Both the position numbers and the translations under genes were made by a program. From Ptychodera flava (taxonomy: Eukaryota; Hemichordata; Enteropneusta; Ptychoderidae): DNA of 64,000 nucleotides. The DNA is taken from the NCBI RefSeq assembly GCF_041260155.1, contig NC_091934.1, positions 41,680,694-41,744,693 of the forward strand, in the 5' to 3' direction. Of this stretch, positions 24,907 to 33,756 are shown in pieces. The notes beneath the pieces were generated by a model that saw nothing but the letters and a program-made list of their open reading frames with translations, was not told where the DNA came from and searched no databases. Position 1 is the stretch's first letter; every line of letters begins with the position of its first letter.

Positions 24907-27900
24907 AATAATAATAATAATAAGAAGAAGAATAATAATAATAATTAATGCTGTAAGTGATTGAAGTCATAAAATTTCAGGATCTGTGATGCACATATGG
25001 AAGCTGCAGATCACCAGACACTGGCGAAGCCGAAGAAGTCGGAAGGGTTAGTTAAAGTTTTATTTAATATCCTTTTCCCCAGTAATCTTTCATACCTGTG
25101 ATGGAATATGGCCTACCTGTCAGGTGACAAGGTACATTACCATGTGTGTGAAGCTGGAAAAACAGTGCATGCATCCAACAGAGATAATTACTGAATGTTG
25201 TGAACAAATGCGTAGAGTAAAGGACATATGTAGTGATCTGATGTTAAAAAGAGACATGGCTTTAGTGAGAATTAATTCTCAAAAGCAAGTTTCCACAAAT
25301 AAGGAAAATAACACACTATAAGATGGGATCATATTGACAGGATCATAAAGGAGGCAATCCAATACAATACCCAAGAGAGCACTAGATAGAATACTAGCCA
25401 GAAGGTGATTGACTAGTTTGGCAATTTCAAAGCCTGTGGTTGCAATATTTTGTAATGATAAAGTTTACCAATCAATTAATCATTTCACATTATTCAAATT
25501 TCCTTATTCAAATCATGTATCCAGAGTGGAAAGACCGCTACATACAACATAATACATGATACATAATTACAAATTTCTGATCATTTCTAGAGAGAGATTC
25601 CGTATGAAAGATATTCTGAAAGACATGGATGCTTACCTAATGCTAGACGATACAATCTTATATGTTATCCGCCGTTCATATCTAAATCCTAAACTCAATG
25701 AAGCCCGAAATATACTTGAAAGGATTCAAAAACGTGAATTGTACAAACTAGTTCGGAGGATCAAATTGGAAACGATACTGACATCAACGAAAGTGTAAGT
25801 TTTGTAGTGTATACTACCTTGTAGATCAGCATCATGGGATAAGACTTTAACAAAAAACTAGATGTGAAACGAAGGTCTTTATGTCACATTCCACCTTCTA
25901 TAAGTGTCCAGCATATGAATGTTTCAGTACTATGGTAAATATTGCCTTCTGCATTCGTAGCTCAAACATTTGTTTCAGTTAGAACTGCAGACTTAGACAA
26001 TGAATGTGAGAAAATCACACGCAAACCAAATTGACATAAAGTAAGGATCATAGCAACCTAATCCAATTAATTGAAATGAAAACTTCGACAAAATAGCTGC
26101 CTTTTTGCAAAACCTTGTCAAATGAAAAGAGAATTAATTTATTCACAGTAAGTTCAATATCTAGCCACGAATTGCATCCACGTAAAGGCCCCATATATAA
26201 ATATACGATGCTACCTGGCTCTATATTTTATGACATCTCAAACAAGATGACAAGAATGGCATACAATACACTGCCCTTATCTGCTTATGCGAATCTTGAA
26301 TGGTACAATGAGGAGCATGGCTTAATAATGGCCTTTGACACAAAAGAATCGACCAAACTCTCTTGGCGAAATTTGATCATAGCGTAAATCAAACATACAT
26401 GAATACGCATATCCTTTAGCTGTGAAATCAACTCGATATCATTGGCATTCTTTTTCCCTAGCTCGTCAAAATTGGAGACATCGTAGGATACGATGACAGC
26501 TTAAAAGCTAAAGATATATGTTTTAAGGTAACCCACTGAATGATTGCCAAAGACATATATGAGAGAATATGCATACAAAAATGAATACAATAACACAATA
26601 ACATTGTCACCGTCTGACTATTTACATGCACCTGGCAATAGAGAAAATATTAATTTTGACACGTGGAACATTTTCGCCAAATTTCAGAAATTTACGAAAG
26701 GATGAGCTTTTGTTTCCTAAAAAGGGACTTTTAAATTGTCTTCGTAACTGTAGATGAGAGCAGATGAGAGAAGCTGTCTCTAAATTTTGTCCCATCTGCG
26801 CAGATGGTAAAAATTACGTAAACACTTATTGTAGAGGATTTTATCGAAAGAAGGCAAACATGAGGTTAGCGAAGACTTACTACAAATGGCCTTTTACCAC
26901 GCAGATTTTGGAATCCGGCCGTACAAAATCTAGACGTAACGCTTAGCATGAGAACATAAAATGCTAATTTGATATTAGTTTTGATATAACTTATCCATAT
27001 GAGTACTGGCATTTTATCGATAGCTCTTGCAACTTTAAATGATGTGAATTAATATTAAGTGTCAACAGTTATTGCTTATTTTTGTTTTGCGCCCGCAATT
27101 TATGTTTACTATCATACAGATTGTAAGTCTGGACTATGGTATGGGCAACAAAAATCCTGTTGAATACGTTCTGTTCTATGACAAGAGGGATCACATCGCA
27201 AAAATAATGTTACAGAATGAGGTAGAGTTAACCATGTTTTTCTGTCAAACATGTGCATACTACCATGCGTCTTTTAATTTTCAAAAACAACAATTTCTTC
27301 AAACGATTCCCAGTGTTTAGCATTCCCTGTAAGATGCAATTGTTTTCTGATATTGTTAGACGTCACGTTATTTACGTCTTTATTAGCTGATTGATCAATT
27401 ATTTATCTCACTTCATTATCTTGATTTTACGCAGTAATATATTAACGGGACGGTCGCCCTCAAATGCTATTGCGTAATTTCTGTTTGTCTTATCTAGTGA
27501 TATGATTCAATATCAGGTCATAGGAACGGCTTAATGTAAATTAAGATAAATTAATTGTATTACCTTTGTGCATTTTTTGCAAAGGTGTTCCTCTCTCCTC
27601 CCGACGACTTTCCAAGAACGTCACTCTTTATTTATGTTAAGGACCCCACCAAGATGTCCGTAGCTTCAGACTGTGTCGATAAATGGGCTGAAGACAAACG
27701 ATGGATACCTGTGAGATATCATTTAAATGGTTTACTTAACTTTCGAAAATGAGTATTTTTTGTAATTTAATTCCCCCAGGGCTTCTGTTAAAATCGCTTT
27801 TATTACATCCTTGTGTCTTTGTTAATATTTTGACGACTGGTAGAAAGGTTTTTCACTTGAGAAGATCTTCATCGATACTGCTGCTGTTAATTAACTTTGT

Positions 27901-29383
27901 AGTATTGTCGATTATTGTTGTTGGGCACGCATATTATTGCTTCTGCTGATGGAGATGTTATTTATTGCTACCCTATGTTCCCACATTCATATTAACGCAG
28001 ACGTATGAGGTACTTCATAATTCGGACTATTTTCTTTGATTACAAGTTGTCTATGAAGATATGTTTCACGTACAGATTAAGCTGATATATACATGTTAAA
28101 GAATGTTTTATTTAAAATTTGTCTTGTCTTGAAACAAAACACTAATACATTTGCTTTCAAATTTGGTTTTTCAGTTTTAGTGATAACTTAATTATGTTAA
28201 ATTGACATAAACATAAAATTGATGTTATGTCTTTCGTTAAAATGCCTTGCCGGTTGCATGGAACTTTTTGTGCAAATGCTAATTTTAGAATTTCATGGGC
28301 CACATTAAGGTGGCGTTGCACTTAATTAAGACACTTTTTTCAAAGCAAATTTCTAATTAATGATGACATGAAAACCCCTCATACATTTTCAAAAAGCAGT
28401 TCAGTAGAGCAGCTATAGTTTACTGGAATGATGGAGGGTACAATGTGAAGTAGAAAACCTAAATTCAGGTATTACTGAAAACAGTCAATTTAAGTCAAAA
28501 ATGTGATACTACTTTATGAATTTTATTATCTCATTTGAAATGATGATACATGTAGAAAGAAACGAGAATTTTGTTTTGCACTGTAATCTATTTTCATTCG
28601 CAAATGGTAGGGGTGAAAAGTTGACATTCAAAAAGTTATTCAAATCATGATAAGCAAAATTGAGTGAATCTTATTAAAAACGTAAGAATTTTATTGAGAA
28701 ACAAAATTATTGTTTTGATTTATATATTGTTTTGATGTATAATATTTCAAAATCATAATCTGAAACTTTCAAACTATTTGACTCAGCCAGAGCAAAGATG
28801 TTTTTGAAATGTTGAAATGGGGAGAAATTAGAAGCCAAGAATCGGGTGATTTACTTAAAGTTGCAAAATTTACACAATTTAAATTTATCATTAACTTACG
28901 ACTGCTTGTCATGCAAAAAAGTGAACTCAACCGATATTTTAATCTTTGGGTTACAAATAAATGGAAATTGATTGAGTCTTTGGAAAAACGTGGTTTTTAG
29001 GAAAACACGCTGCGTTATTAAAAGCCCATAACATCAGATCACTTTCATGTTTGTCGATGTTTATTCTGAAATCAATGCGTAGCTACCTGACCAGAAGGAT
29101 GTTTGTTTACCAGCAGAAAACAACCTTACACTTGAATTGAAAAAAATGTTACTCTATTATTTGATTTATCGCGAGGATTTAAGTTCACGCCTTTTAAACA
29201 TACAATGCATTTTATACCGATATCATCGTTTCTTGTACTTTTCAGAAAAGTGAAAAAGTGACATCCCCAGTTAACGAGACCACAGGACCGCAATGTTTAC
29301 CCCAGAAGTCTAAGAAAAGAGCATGTGCCGGCGAAGAAGGATCAAATAAAACAAAGCGTGCTCAACAATACGACCAAGAATGA
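12912..29383 (+). CDS. DED-HD dNTPase, SAMHD1-like, copy A (spliced gene, 15 coding exons)
   Basis: Predicted to hydrolyse dNTPs to deoxynucleosides and triphosphate, by homology to SAMHD1. The spliced product is about 652 residues (human SAMHD1: 626). Order: DED at residues 13-94, charged linker to 138, HD domain from 139, regulatory/C-terminal lobe, and a Lys/Arg-rich tail. The catalytic tetrad is visible as His189 (HTRFEH), His229-Asp230 (CHDLGHGPFSH) and Asp341 ([11 protein letters not shown]). Residues matching human allosteric-site positions are kept: Lys138, Asp159, Gln164, Arg167, the RDK motif and RELYK (human RNLFK). No SAM domain is present. The ATG has A at -3 and G at +4. Three exons (3, 8, 11) each lack one base relative to copy B or the family frame; splice sites look intact. 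This is either a recent pseudogene or a sequence with consensus errors. The SAMHD1 identity is secure; the activity of the DED fusion is inferred. Confidence 0.88.
13228..14170 (+). other. Copy A intron 1
   Basis: GT-AG intron of 943 bases between the DED exon and the linker exon. I see no repeat or gene in it. Confidence 0.7.
14171..14268 (+). CDS. Copy A exon 2: linker
   Basis: Acceptor CTTGCAG, donor AAG|GTATCA. It completes codon 106 and encodes 32 more residues, ending LKKEPK. Its 3' half aligns with copy B exon 2 (MxPRT...S.E.L.E...KEPK), which anchors the pair as homologous exons. The final Lys corresponds to the residue before human Val117 in the allosteric pocket. Confidence 0.85.
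14269..18353 (+). other. Copy A intron 2
   Basis: About 4.1 kb, against 1.4 kb in copy B. The excess is partly an inverted-repeat element at 16,385-17,469 (listed separately). No exon was recognised in the remainder. Confidence 0.6.
16382..17472. mobile_element. Inverted-repeat element with G-rich subtermini and internal modules
   Basis: Body about 16,385-17,469. Left terminus GGGAATGGTCAGTTCTTCGG...GGGGGTGG and right terminus CCACCCCC...CAGTCCC pair over some 35 bases; flanks are TTA on the left and TAA on the right. Inside are a (TA)n run (16,501-16,598) and modules of GCGCCC.AAGGGCGCGCCGAAAAAT at about 16,989, 17,132 and 17,261. Styled like the 33,760-35,574 element (GGGA..GT.CAGTT ends, poly-G, GTGACCCCC). 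Confidence 0.7.
18354..18513 (+). CDS. Copy A exon 3: start of HD domain
   Basis: Acceptor TTGGCAG, donor ATCGG|GTAATT. Encodes IIQDPIHG... to ...HTRFEHSIG and carries the first catalytic His. The exon is 160 bases against 161 in copy B: one G is missing at CTG(G)GAACAG, just after IKQL, which would bring an immediate stop. The rest of the exon is strongly conserved at protein level. Confidence 0.9.
18524..18882. mobile_element. TTAA-flanked MITE, copy 2, in copy A intron 3
   Basis: Body 18,528-18,878, flanked by TTAA on both sides (18,524-27 and 18,879-82). Terminal inverted repeats read GGTAGAACGCACCTCG and, reverse-complemented at the right end, GGTAATATGCACCTCG. TTAA target sites are typical of piggyBac-type insertion, but the termini do not begin CCC, so the superfamily is uncertain. 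Related copies lie at 3,205-3,547 and about 29,921-30,213. Copy B intron 3 lacks it and is only 117 bases. Confidence 0.75.
18996..19114 (+). CDS. Copy A exon 4: HD motif
   Basis: Acceptor ACCAG. Encodes TCYLALKMVRHL... to ...LCHDLG, with catalytic His229 and Asp230. It ends at GATTTGG followed by GCAAGT, a GC donor. Splicing there to the exon at 19,258 restores HDLGHGPFSH exactly; no nearby GT keeps the frame. Confidence 0.92.
19258..19334 (+). CDS. Copy A exon 5: HGPFSH segment
   Basis: Acceptor CTCCAG, donor TCG|GTAAGT. Encodes [17 protein letters not shown]... to EDWS. Aligns with human HGPFSHMFDGRFIP. The His residues of this strand contribute to the active site in SAMHD1. Confidence 0.92.
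19886..20053 (+). CDS. Copy A exon 6
   Basis: Acceptor TTCAG, donor AAG|GTAAGA. 56 codons, [12 protein letters not shown]... to ...MIYGPLVKNDKQEYKK. Aligns with human HEQGSVMMFEHL...IKEQIVGPLE. Two codons shorter than the copy B exon. Confidence 0.9.
20054..21928 (+). other. Copy A intron 6
   Basis: 1.9 kb. Contains a 76-bp direct repeat pair near 20,486-20,622 and two tandem hairpin-ended units (20,623-21,520, listed separately). The equivalent intron of copy B is 10.9 kb. Confidence 0.6.
20623..21520. repeat. Two tandem ~450-bp units ending in long hairpins
   Basis: Unit 1 is about 20,623-21,074 and unit 2 about 21,075-21,520. Both start GTAATGGTTTGTTT and end with a strong inverted repeat centred on CGGGCTCGGCAAGCCTCGCC or its inverse, with arms spanning TTAATTT.GGCTTTCCTC and CATTAACGTTTATT. 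The hairpin centre is inverted between the two units. Probably a non-autonomous hairpin element duplicated in tandem. Confidence 0.7.
21929..21976 (+). CDS. Copy A exon 7
   Basis: 48 bases, acceptor GTCACAG, donor CAG|GTGGGA. Encodes ADTYKAIQSDRHFLYQ, matching human KGRPENKSFLYE just before the [11 protein letters not shown] exon. Same length and phase as copy B exon 7. Confidence 0.85.
22162..22337 (+). CDS. Copy A exon 8: third metal-ligand motif
   Basis: Acceptor ATGTAG, donor AAG|GTTGAG. Encodes [20 protein letters not shown], with catalytic Asp341, then [14 protein letters not shown] and the allosteric-site YRDK. It is 176 bases against 177 in copy B: one base is missing in ATAAATTCGC, where the family needs a Lys codon before TTC. 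The frame is otherwise conserved to the donor. Confidence 0.9.
22746..22837 (+). CDS. Copy A exon 9
   Basis: Acceptor TTTACAG, donor TTAT|GTGAGT. Encodes [25 protein letters not shown]... to VDL plus AT of Met. Aligns with human LYDMFHTRNSLHRRAYQHK. Tyr408 occupies the position of human Tyr374 at the substrate pocket. The following Gln and Lys of human are Phe and Pro here. Confidence 0.9.
22838..24435 (+). other. Copy A intron 9
   Basis: 1.6 kb. The last 250 bases are simple repeat (TCAA, AAAT and CAA tracts, 24,187-24,400). I recognise nothing in the rest. Confidence 0.6.
24436..24501 (+). CDS. Copy A exon 10, first of two tandem versions
   Basis: 66 bases, acceptor TTTCAG, donor GAAGG|GTTAGT. 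Encodes ICDALMKAADHLTLAKPKKSEG across phases 2/2, so it can be skipped or repeated without changing frame. Aligns with human MITDAFLKADDYI. A second version lies 545 bases downstream. Confidence 0.85.
24740..24945. repeat. Compound AAAT/CAA/AAT microsatellite
   Basis: Second copy of the microsatellite preceding exon 10 (first at 24,187-24,400); part of the 545-bp duplication. Confidence 0.9.
24981..25046 (+). CDS. Copy A exon 10, second tandem version
   Basis: 66 bases, acceptor TTTCAG, donor GAAGG|GTTAGT. Encodes ICDAHMEAADHQTLAKPKKSEG. It differs from the first version by Leu-to-His, Lys-to-Glu and Leu-to-Gln. Splice sites are intact, so the pair could be mutually exclusive, both included, or one could be dead. 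Whether either is preferred cannot be told from sequence. Confidence 0.75.
25591..25794 (+). CDS. Copy A exon 11
   Basis: Acceptor TTTCTAG, donor AAAGT|GTAAGT. Encodes ERFRMKDILKDMDAYLMLDD... to ...[15 protein letters not shown]. Aligns with human IDDMEAYTKLTDNIFLEIL...RNLFKYV; Arg-x-Leu-x-Lys of the GTP-binding allosteric site is kept. It is 204 bases where the frame and copy B imply 205: one base appears missing in an A-run near GGAAACGATAC, beyond which the reading DTDINES matches copy B in phase. Confidence 0.87.
25795..26461 (+). other. Copy A intron 11
   Basis: 667 bases. It contains a 90-codon open frame (26,115-26,387) with no recognisable similarity and no counterpart in copy B. Nothing else seen. 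Confidence 0.5.
26462..26527 (+). CDS. Copy A exon 12
   Basis: 66 bases, acceptor CCCTAG, donor AAG|GTAACC. Encodes LVKIGDIVGYDDSLKAKDICFK. Same length and phase as copy B exon 12 (DVKLEDIV...). Corresponds to the human VLLDVKLKAEDFIVDV region. Confidence 0.82.
27120..27221 (+). CDS. Copy A exon 13
   Basis: 102 bases, acceptor CATACAG, donor GAG|GTAGAG. Encodes IVSLDYGMGNKNPVEYVLFYDKRD... to LQNE. Matches human [22 protein letters not shown]. In frame with no defect. Confidence 0.9.
27585..27710 (+). CDS. Copy A exon 14
   Basis: 126 bases, acceptor GCAAAG, donor CCT|GTGAGA. Encodes VFLSPPDDFPRTSLFIYVKD... to ...KRWIP. Aligns with human [20 protein letters not shown]...NFTKP. Confidence 0.88.
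27711..29245 (+). other. Copy A intron 14, with dispersed repeat
   Basis: 1.5 kb. The stretch 28,309-29,020 is a diverged copy of the sequence at 39,015-39,735 upstream of copy B (shared landmarks TTTCAAAGCAA, TTTCAAAAAGCAG, AAAGTTGACATTCAAAAA and a closing ACGCTG(C/T)GTT). Probably a non-autonomous repeat inserted independently at both sites. Confidence 0.65.
29246..29383 (+). CDS. Copy A exon 15: C-terminal tail
   Basis: Acceptor TTTTCAG, ends TGA at 29,381-29,383. Encodes KSEKVTSPVNETT... then KSKKRACAGEEG and KTKRAQQYDQE. The two basic clusters look like a bipartite nuclear localisation signal; in human SAMHD1 the signal (KRPR) is N-terminal. A Ser-Pro near the exon start sits roughly where human has the CDK site Thr592-Pro; this equivalence is only inferred. 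Confidence 0.85.
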   Translation, partial: KSEKVTSPVNETTGPQCLPQKSKKRACAGEEGSNKTKRAQQYDQE

Positions 29384-30620
29384 ATCCAGTATCTGAAATC
29401 GTCATCCTAGTTTATTACTTCTTACCTCTGAAAAATAAACAAAGTCTTCAAGGCATAACGTTGATGAGTAGGAGAATAATTATCGTCCTATTTTAGTTTG
29501 CAACTAGCTCTACACAGTGAATGGGTGCCAAACAACAATATTATTGTAGTGGCACATGAAGGATCCAAAACGGATAAAAATGATCCAAAGTTCTGTTCCC
29601 CAGTCTTTCGTACAAACAAGGAAAGTTGTTAAAGGTGGAATTATAATGTGAATTGTGCTTACGTATATACAGGGGTCTAGCTATACTTAACCCTAAATTG
29701 ACATCTTAGGTCTCCGATTAATACCAAGTTTATGTGCGTCGATAAATCTGCACTTGTGCCCGAAAAGTCAGTGAGGTCCTGCTGATTATAAACTTATGAT
29801 TTTGAAACACGGCAAATTTACACGTTTATTTCATACGCATATCCGATTCGAGGATTAGTCAAGTGAAAGGTATATCGTGTACGTTAAATCAATCATCCTT
29901 TTCTCATTGAGGCGTTATTCGCCTTAGGAACGGGTACTCGACCTCACAAATTTTCACAATTCTTTTCTAGTCTGCTGTATTTTGGGGATTATTTTGAAGC
30001 TCTTGGAGAAAAACAGGGATGTGTGAATAGCGGCCATTTTAAATTTCAAATATTGGTAAATGCTTGTTTATTTGTTTGTCTAGTACAAATTTGCATGAAA
30101 ACACCGTGTTTTTTATTATTGACTTGGTAAGAGAATGGTTGAAGGTATCATAATGATTTGGAAAAGTTTGAGCAAAACTTAAAGCTGTCATTTTCAAGGC
30201 GATATTACCTGAATACACAGTTTTCGTTACCTTAACATACTCTTATGATATACAGATAAAATTGTGGTCAGTCCTGATGCTAAATTAATGACAACACCTT
30301 AAAATAAACCGACTGCAAACAATTCTGAACAAGTGAGACATGACATGACACAAAATTGTTGAACAAAGCCAGTTTTTCAGAAGGGTAATTTGATTTTTTG
30401 AGCTGTTTTGTGAGGATTGGCATCTTGCGTTCCGAACGTTTTTGAAAGTCACATTTTTGTGGTATAAGGTAGGACTGTTTGACCCCGCGTGTGCCTTTGT
30501 GTATCTTTACATTATCTGATCGCTGATAATTTTTTTTATATGTGTATCCTCAGTATATGTCTTAGATGTACAGTTTGCTATTGTAATTAACAAATAAATG
30601 ATAAGTAAAATGTGTTTGCA
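29384..30620 (+). promoter_or_regulatory. Copy A 3' UTR and poly(A) signals
   Basis: AATAAA at 29,434-29,439 is the first candidate. A second AATAAA at 30,593-30,598 lies in a block (30,450-30,660) homologous to 63,800-63,990 downstream of copy B, which has AATAAA at the matching place (63,922). That conservation makes the distal signal the better candidate end. A degenerate MITE copy lies at about 29,921-30,213. Confidence 0.5.
29921..30213. mobile_element. TTAA-flanked MITE family, degenerate copy 3
   Basis: Shares interior landmarks with the 18,528 copy (TTATTTTGAAGCTCTTGG, GCGGCCATTTT, TTGGTAAGAGAATGGTTGAA) but the termini are decayed and it is shorter. Confidence 0.6.
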
Positions 30621-31036
30621 ACTTTCTTGTAATGCAGTTTTTCTTTAAAGGACGAAATCTCTCATGTCAAAGGATAGCTTATACTAAATTATTTTAAAGT
30701 GATGATTTCAACTTCTCAGATGAAACTGAAAAGTCGACCGATCAATGTACCACTGTACCATGCACAGCGCTCAGAAAACTGATGTTGCAAATTTTCTTTG
30801 ATGATCAGACCTCCTGATTCGCTGAAATACCGGGTACAAGTATCAAAACTCAATTGCCCTTGAACAACTTGCACGTATACATGTGGATAGAAAAGTGTAA
30901 AAGGTTATGATGATAGAAAGAGAACTTCATTTGAAATCGATCTTTTCAACCAATCGTTAAATTTAACTCTCATATAGATATTCTAAATTGAGTTCTAATA
31001 TAGATATATGGCCAAATAAACAAAAGAGCCGCCAAA

Positions 31037-31214
31037 TCAAAATACAAAAATACAAATAATTCTGATAATAATACTTCCCAGAAGAAATGTGAAAGACAAA
31101 ACTTCGCCTTTTTGTTCTGAAAAGTTCAAAATACAAAAATACAAATAATTCTGATAATAATACTTCCCAGAAGAAATGTGAAAGACAAAACTTCGCCTTT
31201 TTGTTCTGAAAAGT
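31037..31214. repeat. Exact tandem duplication of ~89 bp
   Basis: Two essentially identical units from CAAAATACAAAAATACAAAT to TTTGTTCTGAAAAGTT. Very recent, or an assembly artefact. Confidence 0.93.
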
Positions 31215-31900
31215 TGCGAATTAGTATACATAACGTTATAGAAATACATCTCTTCGGGTAACAGGATCATGTCAACATCTGCATGCAACTACTTGTTGTA
31301 AAGATTAGAAGTGATTTTGAAAAAGAGAACAATGTCTTTACATTGACAAGGAGTGGTCTGGAAGGGACTCGCCCAACTTGTGTAATTTAAAACAGTTCAG
31401 TATGGTTTTACATGTTTAACTGTTTTGACATGAATCTCGTCGTACATCGTATCCCTTTAAGTACAGGCGAAGGTTCTTGGGTGATGAGAACTTTGCCGCT
31501 GTGTTGAGCTTATCGACCACCGACTAATGATTTGGGTTTGACTTTGGAGTAGTCCCATGCGCTCCTTTTTTTCTTTCATGGACTGAAGGAATAAATGATA
31601 AATTGTCCTTTTATTGGTGTTGAAAAACAAAGATCAATCGCAAGACTCGACTAACTTCAAACTTTATTAAACGTGGCGCACTTATACTTTAGCCACAGTG
31701 AAGTGACAGGAAAGAGAAAACCTTTATTTTGAACAATTCAGTCCGTAAAAATATGTTTCTTAGGAATCAATGTATTTTCAAAAGGAGCACAAACACTACA
31801 GGTATAGGTGCTAAATTTTATATACCTTTGATGATTGTTCTTTCTATCATGACATCTTATTAGTATACAGGATTAAGAAGATAATGAAGGGTTGTATGCG
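31215..31900. other. No feature recognised
   Basis: Unique-looking intergenic sequence between copy A and the satellite array. Confidence 0.4.
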
Positions 31901-31929
31901 CATGCGCGTACATTACATGAAGCTTATTA

Positions 31930-32900
31930 TTCCACGTCCGTGGGTTGTGATCATGTCAGTGTGTCGGCCCGTGCCTGCGTCCATGTGTCCGTCACCAAAG
32001 CTTTTCTCCGACATGTGTGAACCGATTTCTTTCAAAGTTTGTACAAAAAACATTGACCAATGCCACACATATGCACGTCGATTTGTTTCACGATACGATC
32101 CAATATGGTCTCATGGCGGCCATTTCGTTACGAATTTTTTATGTCTGGAGCCATAACTCTGACACGTCTCAACCGCTTTTATTCATAGTTGGTACAAGGA
32201 CATTGACCTATGTCATACTTGTGCATGTCAATTGGTTTCACAATGCAATACAATATGGCTGCCTTGTGGCCATTTTGTTAAGCTTTTTTTTCATGTCCGG
32301 GGCGATAACTCAGACATGTTTCAACCTATATCATTCAACGTTTGTAAAAGAACATTAACCTATGACATACATATGCACATCAATGCAATGTTTTTCATAA
32401 TACGGACCAATATGTCAGCATGGCAGCCATTTGTAATGACATTTTCATGTCTGGAGCCATAACTTAGACATGTCTTAATCGACTTAATTCAAAGTAGGTA
32501 CAAGGACATTGAGTCAATGACCTATGTCATACATATGCACATCAATTTGTTTCACAATGCGATGCAATATGGCAGCCTGGCGGCCATTTTGTTACGATTT
32601 TTTCGTGTTCAGAGCTGTAACTCAGACATATTTCAACCAATATCATTCATAGTTGGTACAAGGACAATGTCATACATATGCACGTCAATTTGTTCATGAT
32701 ACAATCAAATATGGCCGCCTGGCAGCCATTTTGAAAACGATTTTTTCATGTCTGGAGCCATAACTCAGACATGTCTCAACCAATTTCATTTAAAGTTGGT
32801 ACAAGAACATCAATCTATGTCATACATGTGCATGTAATTTGTCATGATATGATCCAATATGGCCACCAATGGCCATCAAAGATGCACATATTTTTCACCC
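31930..32900. repeat. Satellite-like array, ~150-180-bp units, about six copies
   Basis: Units share ACAAGGACATTGAC, CATATGCAC.TCAATTTGTT, CAATATGG.(C/A)GCC, GCGGCCATTTTGTTACGA and GG.GC.ATAACTCAGACATGT. Related to the unit at 9,440-9,530. Several short ORFs in this array are repeat products. Confidence 0.85.
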
Positions 32901-33756
32901 AGAGTCACTCCACATTAGCTTGCTACGGTCTCAATATTTAATGTGTTGGTGCATCACAGGCTGGACATGCGAACTTGTTTAAACAAACATGTTTGTATCA
33001 AAAACATTCAAATGAGGTAAAAAAGACCAACTATGTCAAAATGCTACAACTCAAACCTTAAGCCAGATTGCCTTGATATTTGGTACATACCGGTAGGTAC
33101 CTTGCACAAACTTTATGCAAATTTATTGTCCCAGAAATGTATGGCTACTTTTTGTGTAGCTCCGTTGTCAACGATGCGACTTTATACGTTGGAATGTTTT
33201 ATTTTGATATTATTAACATGTTATCGGATGCTGCTCGAACTGTAGTCATAATTGTATAAACGACTTTCATACATGATTGCATGTGGCGCGTTGACCCATC
33301 CAATTCCACTGAGGGTATTCCATTTTGCATGGCTGTCACTGCCATTACTATTGCTATTTGCCATCAATACTGCCTTCAGATATCACCTTTTAATTCAACA
33401 TTGAACCATAACTTTACTAAAAATTCATTCTCGGCCATTAAGCCCCTTCTGTATCGCAATTAATGAACAGGAATCTGCCCTCTTCGGAGTCATTGTCCCA
33501 TTATCGAACGGCTCCACTATACAATATTGAACACCCCTTACCTAGTCATAGGGGCTTTAGCACCCATATATTTATTACCTCAAGAGGCTGTGCGGCATTA
33601 CCTGCAGTATATCCTATTCCCTTAGGCCGTAGGCCTAGGGTATAACGATGTATTTGTGGTAACGCATAGTCACGAGGTGTAATGAACGGCTCGGGACTAC
33701 GGCCTGAATACAAACCAGATCGTAGATGCACTACAACATGCTCATGCTGTTCCATG
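32901..33756. other. Mostly unique; one palindromic patch
   Basis: A palindrome CCCTTAGGCC.TAGGCCTAGGG lies at about 33,620-33,641. The CACGAGGTGTAATGAACGG block near 33,671 resembles the GAGGTGTAATAA modules at the start of the window. No gene seen. Confidence 0.4.

Larger units (their letters stand above)
24187..25280. repeat. 545-bp tandem duplication carrying exon 10
   Basis: Two units, offset 545 bases, each with an AAAT/CAA-rich microsatellite, exon 10, and about 230 bases of downstream intron (GTTAGTTAAAGTTTTATT... through CAAATGCGTAGAGTAAAG). The units are nearly identical in the intronic part, indicating recent duplication. Confidence 0.88.

Noticed and set aside
26115-26387. 90-codon ORF in copy A intron 11
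   Set aside because: No family similarity, no counterpart in copy B, and exons 11 and 12 join in phase without it.
32017-32699. Several 60-113-codon ORFs
   Set aside because: Repeat products of a ~150-180-bp satellite-like array with the same words in different frames.
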